Source: an uncultured Lachnospiraceae bacterium (GTDB taxonomy: Bacteria; Bacillota; Clostridia; Lachnospirales; Lachnospiraceae). From it: a stretch of DNA of 64,000 nt. Positions 57,745-64,000 of the stretch are shown here, one piece after another. The stretch spans positions 1 through 64,000 of the forward strand of contig CALWES010000007.1 in assembly GCA_944377405.1 (NCBI GenBank). Direction: 5' to 3'. A model generated the notes under the pieces. That model worked only from the letters and a program-made list of their open reading frames with translations, was not told where the DNA came from and made no database searches. The position numbers were made by a program, and so were the translations under genes. The stretch's first letter is position 1, and each line of letters opens with the position of its first letter.

Positions 57745-60381
57745 ATGTCACAGAAATGGGTGTATATGTTCAAAGAGGGCAACGCAGAGATGCGCAACCT
57801 TTTAGGTGGAAAAGGTGCTAACCTTGCAGAGATGACAAACCTCGGTCTGCCAATTCCGCAGGGATTCACTGTTACCACTGAAGCATGCACAGATTATTAT
57901 ACCCAGGGCGGCAAAATTTCTGACGAGATCCAGGAGCAGATTTTTGACGCACTTAAGAAGGTTGAAGAGATCAACGGTAAGAAGTTCGGAGATAATGAGG
58001 ATCCCCTTCTTGTATCCGTTCGTTCCGGAGCCAGAGCTTCCATGCCTGGTATGATGGACACCATCCTGAACCTTGGCCTTAACGATGTTGCGGTAGAGGG
58101 CTTTGCAAAGAAGACCGGAAATCCGCGTTTCGCATACGATTCCTACAGAAGATTCATCCAGATGTTCTCCGACGTAGTTATGGAGATCCCGAAGTCAACC
58201 TTCGAGAAGATCATCGATGAGGTAAAGGAAGCAAAGGGCGTTAAGTTTGACATTGAGCTGGATGCCGACGATATGAAGACCCTGATCGTTCGCTTCAAGG
58301 AGTACTACAGGGAGCAGAAGGGAACCGACTTCCCCCAGGATCCCAAGGAGCAGCTCATGGAGGCTGTCAAGGCAGTATTCCGTTCCTGGAACAACCCCCG
58401 TGCCATCGTTTACCGTCGTATGAACGATATCCCGGGCGATTGGGGAACAGCTGTTAACGTACAGACCATGGTATTCGGTAACATGGGCAACACCTCCGGT
58501 ACTGGCGTTGCCTTCACCAGAAACCCCTCCACCGGTGAGAAGGGTATCTACGGTGAGTACCTGATCAATGCACAGGGTGAGGACGTCGTAGCAGGTGTCC
58601 GCACACCGCAGCCCATCTCCAAGCTGGAGGAGGATCTGCCGGAGTGCTATAAGGAGTTCATGGATCACGCAATGGAACTTGAGAACCATTACCGTGACAT
58701 GCAGGATATGGAGTTCACCATTCAGGAAGGAAAGCTGTACTTCCTCCAGACCCGTAACGGTAAGAGAACTGCTCCTGCAGCCATCAAGATCGCCTGCGAT
58801 CTGGTAGACGAGGGCAAGATCACTCCCGAAGAGGCTGTTTGCCGTATCGACGCAAAGTCTCTGGATCAGCTTCTGCATCCCACCTTCGATCCGGCTGCCC
58901 TTAAGGCAGGTACCGTGATCGGTTCCGCACTTCCCGCTTCCCCGGGCGCTGCAGCAGGTAAGGTATACTTCACTGCTGACGAGGCCAAGGCAGCTCACGA
59001 GAAGGGCGAGAGAGTTATCCTTGTAAGACTTGAGACCTCTCCGGAGGACATCGAGGGTATGCACGCTTCCCAGGGTATCCTGACCGTAAGAGGCGGTATG
59101 ACCTCTCACGCAGCCGTTGTTGCCCGTGGTATGGGAACCTGCTGCGTATCCGGATGCGGCGAGATCAAGATCAACGAAGAAGAGAAGTATTTCGAGCTGG
59201 GCGGACACACCTATCATGAGGGAGACTACATCTCTCTGGACGGTTCTACCGGTAAGATCTACGATGGAGATATCAAGACCCAGGATGCAACCGTTGGCGG
59301 AGACTTCAAGCGTATCATGGACTGGGCTGACCAGTACAGAGAGCTTGGCGTACGTACCAATGCAGATACCCCGAAGGATACCCAGAATGCGGTAAGCCTT
59401 GGCGCTGAGGGTATCGGCCTTTGCCGTACCGAGCACATGTTCTTCGAGCCGGATCGTATCCCGAAGATCAGAAAGATGATCCTTTCCGAGACCGTTGAGG
59501 CCCGTGAGGAGGCCCTCAATGAGCTGCTTCCCTTCCAGAAGGGAGACTTCAAGGCCATGTACAAGGCCCTGGACGGAAAGCCCATGACCATCCGTTACAT
59601 CGATCCGCCGCTTCATGAGTTCGTTCCGAAGACAGAGGAGGAGATCGCTCAGCTGGCTAAGGACATGAACCTGACCGTAGAGCATGTAAAGGCAGTCTGC
59701 GACAGCCTTCACGAGTTCAACCCCATGATGGGCCACCGTGGATGCCGTCTGGCAGTTACCTATCCGGAGATCGCAAGAATGCAGACCAGAGCCGTTATGG
59801 AGGCTGCTATCGAGGTTCAGGAGGAGACCGGTAAGGAGATCGTTCCTGAGATCATGATCCCCCTGGTTGGCGAGAAGAAGGAGCTGAAGTTCGTTAAGGA
59901 CGTAGTTGTAGAGACTGCAGAAGCAGTTAAGAAGGAAAAGAATTCCGACATGCACTACAAGATCGGTACCATGATCGAGATCCCGAGAGCTGCCCTTATG
60001 GCTGGCGAGATCGCAGAGGAGGCAGAGTTCTTCTCCTTCGGTACCAACGACCTGACCCAGATGACCTTCGGTTTCTCCCGTGATGATGCAGGTAAGTTCC
60101 TGGATGCTTACTACAAGGCAAAGATCTACGAGTTCGATCCATTTGCAAAGCTTGACCAGGCAGGCGTAGGCCAGCTGGTTGAGATGGCAGTTAAGAACGG
60201 ACGCGCTACCAGACCGGACCTTAAGTGCGGTATCTGCGGCGAGCACGGCGGAGATCCTTCCACCGTAGAGTTCTGCGATAAGGTAGGACTGAACTATGTA
60301 TCCTGCTCACCCTTCCGTGTGCCGATCGCAAGACTGGCAGCCGCTCAGGCAGCACTTCACAGAAAGGGCATCGTAAAATAA
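57745..60381 (+). CDS. ppdK: Pyruvate, phosphate dikinase
   Basis: This 878-residue enzyme interconverts pyruvate + ATP + Pi with PEP + AMP + PPi. The N-terminal ATP-grasp part (GGKGANLAEMTNLGLPIPQGFTVTTEAC), the swivelling domain with the phospho-His in GGMTSHAAVVARGMGTCCVSG, and the PEP barrel ending CGICGEHGGDPSTVEFC are complete. Codons are T/A-ending compared with neighbours, typical of very high expression. In Clostridia the enzyme can replace pyruvate kinase. No PPDK regulatory kinase gene is adjacent. Confidence 0.98.
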   Translation: MSQKWVYMFKEGNAEMRNLLGGKGANLAEMTNLGLPIPQGFTVTTEACTDYYTQGGKISDEIQEQIFDALKKVEEINGKKFGDNEDPLLVSVRSGARASMPGMMDTILNLGLNDVAVEGFAKKTGNPRFAYDSYRRFIQMFSDVVMEIPKSTFEKIIDEVKEAKGVKFDIELDADDMKTLIVRFKEYYREQKGTDFPQDPKEQLMEAVKAVFRSWNNPRAIVYRRMNDIPGDWGTAVNVQTMVFGNMGNTSGTGVAFTRNPSTGEKGIYGEYLINAQGEDVVAGVRTPQPISKLEEDLPECYKEFMDHAMELENHYRDMQDMEFTIQEGKLYFLQTRNGKRTAPAAIKIACDLVDEGKITPEEAVCRIDAKSLDQLLHPTFDPAALKAGTVIGSALPASPGAAAGKVYFTADEAKAAHEKGERVILVRLETSPEDIEGMHASQGILTVRGGMTSHAAVVARGMGTCCVSGCGEIKINEEEKYFELGGHTYHEGDYISLDGSTGKIYDGDIKTQDATVGGDFKRIMDWADQYRELGVRTNADTPKDTQNAVSLGAEGIGLCRTEHMFFEPDRIPKIRKMILSETVEAREEALNELLPFQKGDFKAMYKALDGKPMTIRYIDPPLHEFVPKTEEEIAQLAKDMNLTVEHVKAVCDSLHEFNPMMGHRGCRLAVTYPEIARMQTRAVMEAAIEVQEETGKEIVPEIMIPLVGEKKELKFVKDVVVETAEAVKKEKNSDMHYKIGTMIEIPRAALMAGEIAEEAEFFSFGTNDLTQMTFGFSRDDAGKFLDAYYKAKIYEFDPFAKLDQAGVGQLVEMAVKNGRATRPDLKCGICGEHGGDPSTVEFCDKVGLNYVSCSPFRVPIARLAAAQAALHRKGIVK

Positions 60382-60412
60382 TCATTCCTTCAGCCTGATC
60401 TGAAGAAACAAT

Positions 60413-60458
60413 AAAAGTGTCATATGAACACCGGAAAGGTGCTCATATGGCACTTTTT
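60413..60458. terminator. Convergent bidirectional terminator
   Basis: AAAAGTGTCATATGA-CACC and GGTG-TCATATGGCACTTTTT pair over about 18 positions with few mismatches. It separates ppdK (+) from the thioredoxin-like gene (-). Confidence 0.88.
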
Positions 60459-60462
60459 AAAT

Positions 60463-61206
60463 CTAACAGCTTTCTGTATCTCCCTTTTCCCTTCCGAAAG
60501 AGTTGATCATTAGTCGAATAAAGAAATAAAGGAAGGAGATTGCTGCGGTTCCGAGATTATAAAGGAAAAGCCGGTATATTTCGGGAGAATCATTATAAAC
60601 TTCCTGGGATACCGCCAGAAGATTATTGAAATAAACCTCCATACACATACGCGTTAAGACAAATTGCGACAAGACAAGCAAAAGCATCCCATGAGAAATC
60701 CGTTTTCCCTGTAGTAAAAAGAAACATAAAATCAGCAGATTGACGAAAAGGATTTGATATAGATCTTTTTCTGAATTGTAGAAAATGGAAGTTGGAAGCT
60801 TACTTTGAAAGAGATCAGATAGTTCTTTATCACTCAGGTTCAAAACATCATATTCCAAAGTCCCCTGCTCCTTGTCGAGGTAGATCAATTTTGGAACTGT
60901 ATCCACCTCATATTCTGCTAAAAGCTTCCTTCCCTCTGCACTTCCTTTCCAATAAGCAGTGTTTACATAAAATACCCGGAAATTCCAATCCCGTTCCCTG
61001 CTTTCTTTCACTGCTGCTTCAAGTGACTTCTGGAAAGAGATGCATTCCGTAGATGTTGATTCGCAAAAATAAACGAATACGTCTTGATGGGAATGAAAGA
61101 ATTCCAACGTGTCTACCCTTTTTACTGGCGCAGTGGTAATTTTGACATTCCCAATAGCGAGAAAGATACATGTTGTAACAAGAAATAATTTTGAAATTTT
61201 ATGCAT
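60463..61206 (-). CDS. Membrane protein with thioredoxin-like N-terminal domain
   Basis: This encodes 247 residues. After a signal-like helix (about 6-24), residues 30-135 look like a thioredoxin fold: VFVYFCESTSTEC, 'FRVFYVNTAYW', 'LAEYEVDTVPKLIYLDKEQGTLEY' with the cis-Pro. The usual CxxC is replaced by C-x6-C, so ordinary disulfide chemistry is doubtful. Three membrane helices follow (about 150-235). The shape recalls bacteriocin-transport accessory proteins, but no bacteriocin or transporter is adjacent. The gene is markedly AT-rich and antisense to its neighbours. Confidence 0.55.
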   Translation of the reverse strand: MHKISKLFLVTTCIFLAIGNVKITTAPVKRVDTLEFFHSHQDVFVYFCESTSTECISFQKSLEAAVKESRERDWNFRVFYVNTAYWKGSAEGRKLLAEYEVDTVPKLIYLDKEQGTLEYDVLNLSDKELSDLFQSKLPTSIFYNSEKDLYQILFVNLLILCFFLLQGKRISHGMLLLVLSQFVLTRMCMEVYFNNLLAVSQEVYNDSPEIYRLFLYNLGTAAISFLYFFIRLMINSFGREKGDTESC

Positions 61207-61259
61207 TGCAGTTGTTGATCAAAACACGCAGATTTGTTTCTGCTCTGATTTTCCGGGAA

Positions 61260-61592
61260 TTAATAGATTACATGATCCCCATTGGTGATATAACTTGCCA
61301 ATCCATCTTTAGTCCAGATTGAATATTCTAGTCTTCCGGTCTTTCTATGTTCATTATATAGCTCGGAATAATCATATACAATACGGATATAGTCCCAGGA
61401 GGAAAAATACCTTAAATCTTCAAGAACAATTTTTTCTTCATCCAGGGCTTTCCAGACCATTTTCTCTTTTTGCCGGAAATTATGGAATAAGGCGGCTTCG
61501 ATCAGGAAAAGGAGACAGATCCCCAGTCCGATTCCCAAAAGAAAGTAAAGGATCTTGGCTTTTCTGCCATTTGATTTAGCGGGTGTCCACAC
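61260..61592 (-). CDS. Unknown single-helix membrane protein
   Basis: This encodes 110 residues: a basic N-terminus (SNGRKAK), one membrane helix at about 14-36, and a mixed extracellular domain of about 70 residues rich in aromatic and charged residues. No family is recognised. It lies upstream of and on the same strand as the thioredoxin-like gene, with 53 bases between, so the two probably form a small AT-rich operon. Confidence 0.5.
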   Translation of the reverse strand: MWTPAKSNGRKAKILYFLLGIGLGICLLFLIEAALFHNFRQKEKMVWKALDEEKIVLEDLRYFSSWDYIRIVYDYSELYNEHRKTGRLEYSIWTKDGLASYITNGDHVIY

Positions 61593-61668
61593 TAATACCT
61601 CATATCATTAGATACAAATTGATATACCTTTAGAATAATGTGATCTTTATTGCAAGTGCGATCATAAG

Positions 61669-61697
61669 GAGCACAGGGTTTCGGCTCTGTGCTTTTT
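61669..61697. terminator. Orphan terminator-like hairpin
   Basis: AGCACAG (61670-61676) and CTGTGCT (61687-61693) pair, followed by TTTT. No + strand gene lies upstream and the - strand gene begins to the left, so what it terminates is unclear; it may stop antisense read-through. Confidence 0.55.
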
Positions 61698-61750
61698 GCT
61701 TGAAAATAAAACTGGACAAGGATTTACAGTAGAAAGAATATTGCAGTATA

Positions 61751-61759
61751 TGTTATAAT
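61751..61759 (+). promoter_or_regulatory. Extended -10 promoter of the nuclease gene
   Basis: TGTTATAAT is an extended -10 without a clear -35. Transcription would start near 61766, about 38 bases before the chosen ATG at 61804. Confidence 0.5.
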
Positions 61760-61803
61760 GCAGACTTATATGGATATTGAAAGAAAGGATCCTACCAAAA
61801 GAA

Positions 61804-62478
61804 ATGAGTAAGAAAAAGCAGGATTTTATCGATAAGGAACTGAACAAGGCCTCAAAGACCCTTCTCCGGAAGAGCAAAAAGCAGCCGGCGGCCCTGATCC
61901 TGGTGCTGCTGATCGCCCTGGTCCTTTATGTAAAGAACGATACGGACCTATTCTCAGGACAGGGGAGCGGGACAGCGGGCACCTCTGCGGAGGAGCTCCA
62001 GGCAGAGGGGGTGGAAGAGGCAGAGCTTACGGGCATCACCGACGGAGATACCATCTGGGTGCGGCTGAATGGGGAAAAGGAGAAGATCCGTCTCCTGGAG
62101 ATCAACACACCGGAATCCGTCCACAGCGATGAAAGCAGGAATACCACCTTCGGAGAGGAGGCCTCCGATTATATGAAGAGCCTCCTGGAGGACGTGGATA
62201 CCCTGTACCTCACCAGGGATGAGACGGACCGGGACCAGTACGGAAGGCTCCTGCGGATGGTCTGGCTGGAGAGACCGGAGGACCCCTTTGACGAGACGGA
62301 GATCAGGGAAAAGAGTGTCAACGCCAGATTGATCCTGGAGGGCTATGCCCTTCCCGTAGAGTTCGACGACCACTCCTATGTGGAGCTGTTCCGGCAGTTC
62401 CAGGAAGAGGCCATGGAAGGGGAGCGGGGCCTCTGGGCCGAGGAAGTCTGGTGGACCTATTACAATGAGAATTATTGA
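61804..62478 (+). CDS. Membrane-anchored thermonuclease (SNase family)
   Basis: From the ATG at 61804 the protein has 224 residues: a basic cytoplasmic segment, one membrane helix (about 31-45) and an SNase-like domain outside. Conserved DGDTIWVRLNGEKEKIRLLEINTPE holds the metal-binding Asp and an Arg, and RDQYGRLLRMVWL the second acidic-Arg segment, ending GLWAEEVWW. It should cut nucleic acids at the surface or outside the cell. A TTG at 61777 would lengthen it by nine residues; no strong ribosome site decides between them. Confidence 0.82.
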   Translation: MSKKKQDFIDKELNKASKTLLRKSKKQPAALILVLLIALVLYVKNDTDLFSGQGSGTAGTSAEELQAEGVEEAELTGITDGDTIWVRLNGEKEKIRLLEINTPESVHSDESRNTTFGEEASDYMKSLLEDVDTLYLTRDETDRDQYGRLLRMVWLERPEDPFDETEIREKSVNARLILEGYALPVEFDDHSYVELFRQFQEEAMEGERGLWAEEVWWTYYNENY

Positions 62479-62519
62479 TCCCATGCGCCCTTTACGGTAT
62501 GGAAGGAATGTAAGACAGT

Positions 62520-63440
62520 ATGAAAGAATCCAGGAACTGTTTTTTTGTAAAATGGAGACTTCTGATCCAGGTAGCCTTTTTTGCCCTTACCAACGGCTAT
62601 GTCCAGGGCTATCTTCAGGGCCGGATCTATCAGGGATCGAGTAAGGCCCTGTGCGTGCCGGGGCTTAACTGCTACTCCTGTCCGGGAGCACGCTTTGCCT
62701 GCCCCATGGGAGCCCTGCAGGCGGTTTTAAGCTCAGGAGAATACCGCCTGAGCCTGTATGCCCTGGGTTTTCTGGGGGCCTTTGGCCTTTTCCTGGGCCG
62801 CTTTGTCTGCGGATGGCTCTGCCCCTTCGGCCTGGTCCAGGAACTCCTCCACAGGATCCCCCTGATGAAAAAACGGAAGAACCTGCCGGGGCACCGGTAT
62901 CTCATCTGGCTGAAATACGGGATCCTGGCCCTCTTCGTGGTGATCCTGCCCATGACCGTCACCAACATCGTGGGAATGGGAGATCCCTGGTTCTGTAAAT
63001 ACATCTGCCCAAGCGGCACCCTGTTTGCAGGGATCCCCATGGTATCCCTGAATGAGAGCCTCAGGGAAGCGGCGGGATATCTTTTTGACTGGAAGCTTCT
63101 TGTGCTGCTTCTGCTGCTGGTCCTGTCCGTAAAGTTCAAACGGCCCTTCTGCAAATACCTTTGCCCCCTGGGGGCCTTCTATGGGTTCTTCAACAAGGTA
63201 TCCTTCTACCGCCTTCAGGTGGCGGAGGATAAGTGTATCCGCTGCGGAAGATGCAGGGAGCTCTGCCCCATGGACATCCGGACCTGGGAGGATGCCAACA
63301 GCATGGAATGCATCCGCTGCGGGGAATGCCGGGTGGGCTGCCCCACGGGAGCCATTACCTCCACCATGGAGGAGCTGCTTTCGGAACTGAAAAGGAACAG
63401 GCGGGAAACTGCAGGAAAGGAGAGGGATCATGCCCTATAA
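62520..63440 (+). CDS. NapH/YccM-like 4Fe-4S membrane protein
   Basis: This 306-residue protein has four or five membrane helices, with the loop motifs CxxxCP (FVCGWLCPFGLVQELLH, FCKYICPSG and FCKYLCPLGAFYG) typical of NapH/MauN/YccM electron carriers. Two classic ferredoxin clusters follow at the C-terminus: CIRCGRCRELCP and CIRCGECRVGCP. It should pass electrons at the membrane to an unknown partner. The start follows weak sequence, and its end overlaps the next gene by 11 bases. Confidence 0.88.
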   Translation: MKESRNCFFVKWRLLIQVAFFALTNGYVQGYLQGRIYQGSSKALCVPGLNCYSCPGARFACPMGALQAVLSSGEYRLSLYALGFLGAFGLFLGRFVCGWLCPFGLVQELLHRIPLMKKRKNLPGHRYLIWLKYGILALFVVILPMTVTNIVGMGDPWFCKYICPSGTLFAGIPMVSLNESLREAAGYLFDWKLLVLLLLLVLSVKFKRPFCKYLCPLGAFYGFFNKVSFYRLQVAEDKCIRCGRCRELCPMDIRTWEDANSMECIRCGECRVGCPTGAITSTMEELLSELKRNRRETAGKERDHAL

Positions 63441-63795
63441 TCTGTTTGGATTTCAGATCCTTTCAAAGAGGGAAAGGATGGAAAAGGAACGGGCCTACCG
63501 GAAGGAGATCTTCCCGGGAGGCTTTGAGGAGAAGCGGCAGGTGCTTTCCGAGCTTAAGAAGGCGGCGCCCCGCTGTGAGGACGAGATCCTGCTGTATCTT
63601 TATATCGAACTGCGGGATCATATGAAAAAAAACAGGCTTACCCCGGAGGAAGCCTGGAAGAGTTACCGTTCCGATCTTCCGGTGAGATTCCGGAAGGAGG
63701 AGGCGGAAGCCTTTATAGAAGTGCTGAAGAAGCGGCAGGCTCCATCAGCTGCTGAAGAAAACGGGACCAGCGGGGACCCAGCACAGGATCGCTGA
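63430..63795 (+). CDS. Unknown charged helical protein
   Basis: This encodes 121 residues, highly charged and mainly helical (KRERMEKERAYRKEI; EEAWKSYRSDLPVRFRKEEAEAF), with a polar, probably disordered tail. It is cytoplasmic with no recognised family. It overlaps the end of the 4Fe-4S gene (GAAAGGAGAGGG precedes the ATG), so it is translationally coupled and may serve that protein. Its last 83 bases overlap the convergent gene at the window edge. Confidence 0.55.
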   Translation: MPYNLFGFQILSKRERMEKERAYRKEIFPGGFEEKRQVLSELKKAAPRCEDEILLYLYIELRDHMKKNRLTPEEAWKSYRSDLPVRFRKEEAEAFIEVLKKRQAPSAAEENGTSGDPAQDR

Positions 63796-64000
63796 TCAGG
63801 TCGTAGAAGCAGAGCATGGAAAAGAAAAAGAGCAGGCTCAGCACGATGCAGAGACTGCAGAGGATGATGCCGGGGACGGAGGCCTTGCCGGAGGCCCGCT
63901 TTGCCACCAGGGCACAGGCCAGCCCCACCACACCGAAGAAAAAGGTGATGTAGACCCCGGAAAAGCTCAAAAGAAACAGGCCTGCAACTCCGGCATATAC
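63713..64000 (-). CDS. Small membrane protein, cut by the right edge
   Basis: On the minus strand the frame is open from the window edge to the stop at 63713, at least 95 residues, with two long membrane helices (LFLLSFSGVYITFFFGVVGLACALVA region and IILCSLCIVLSLLFFFSMLCF). The start is probably outside the window; a TTG at 63970 is the only internal candidate. Family unknown. It overlaps the end of the convergent charged-protein gene by 83 bases. Confidence 0.5.
   Translation of the reverse strand, partial: VYAGVAGLFLLSFSGVYITFFFGVVGLACALVAKRASGKASVPGIILCSLCIVLSLLFFFSMLCFYDLISDPVLGPRWSRFLQQLMEPAASSALL

Noticed and set aside
58195..60246. A very long open frame antisense to ppdK
   Set aside because: It runs exactly opposite the highly expressed ppdK gene, whose biased codons remove stops from the complementary frame. 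The translation is Leu/His/Cys-rich, has no domain pattern and no ribosome site.
61600..61700. Small RNA ending at the orphan hairpin
   Set aside because: A terminator-like hairpin exists but no promoter with acceptable spacing lies upstream, so a transcript cannot be supported.

Overview
The window looks like a chromosomal segment of an anaerobic Clostridia species, most likely Lachnospiraceae. The basis is gene content and neighbourhood: ireB-ruvX-DUF1292-RNase J-trmR-U32, era-recO-glyS-ppdK, ATP-type PEP carboxykinase with malic enzyme and PPDK, a one-chain eukaryote-like glycyl-tRNA synthetase, strong purine-rich Shine-Dalgarno sites, and many small Lachnospiraceae-type hypotheticals. I saw no rRNA, tRNA, CRISPR array, complete transposon or prophage.

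Layout. (1) 0-6.4 kb: accessory housekeeping genes on the + strand (lipoproteins, an S66 peptidase-GNAT fusion, MmcQ/YjbR, an Ltp-domain lipoprotein, DUF2200, a zinc alcohol dehydrogenase). (2) 6.4-8.8 kb: an AT-rich decay zone with a 5'-truncated YfcC-type transporter, small orphan membrane or secreted proteins, and a response-regulator fragment. (3) 8.8-15.1 kb: regulatory and accessory genes. These are an autoregulated XRE/membrane-protein pair with two operators, a GrpB-cytidine deaminase fusion, a truncated flavodoxin-like oxidoreductase, a nitroreductase, divergent flavoredoxin/HxlR genes, and an Lsa-type ABC-F ribosome-protection gene behind what reads as a complete leader-peptide attenuator. 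(4) 15.2-20.3 kb: pckA, a two-component system and malic enzyme. (5) 21.8-27.8 kb: divergent hom-lysC-asd and thrC-thrB, the complete aspartate-to-threonine route. (6) 28.3-31.8 kb: serC-serA-DUF1015. (7) 33-43 kb: prmA-nnr-rsmE-cysteine desulfurase, an FrlB-like SIS gene, thiI, a histidine-less HPr-like protein and mtaB; this block is mainly RNA modification and sulfur transfer. (8) 42.8-48.6 kb: ireB-ruvX-DUF1292-RNase J, then a short MltG-like protein and the tRNA wobble-uridine pair trmR/trhP. (9) 48.7-60.4 kb: YdcF, an M16C peptidase, era, recO, glyS, a second two-component system and ppdK. (10) 60.4-64 kb: an AT-rich island with a membrane thioredoxin-like gene, then a nuclease and a ferredoxin-type membrane protein, with a gene cut by the right edge.

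The most interesting signals are: the ABC-F attenuator (13.37-13.60 kb) with a six-codon leader peptide and mutually exclusive hairpins; a promoter with two GTTAG-N6-CTAAC operators 20 bp apart that drives only a roughly 100-nt transcript ending at a terminator (57.44-57.57 kb); two ATGTAAAG-type operators bracketing the XRE promoter; a 20-bp perfect palindrome on the FrlB-like promoter; the S66-GNAT fusion, which joins in one chain the two enzyme folds used for microcin C immunity; and DUF1015 coupled to serA/serC. All functional calls rest on reading motifs and context, since no database search was possible.
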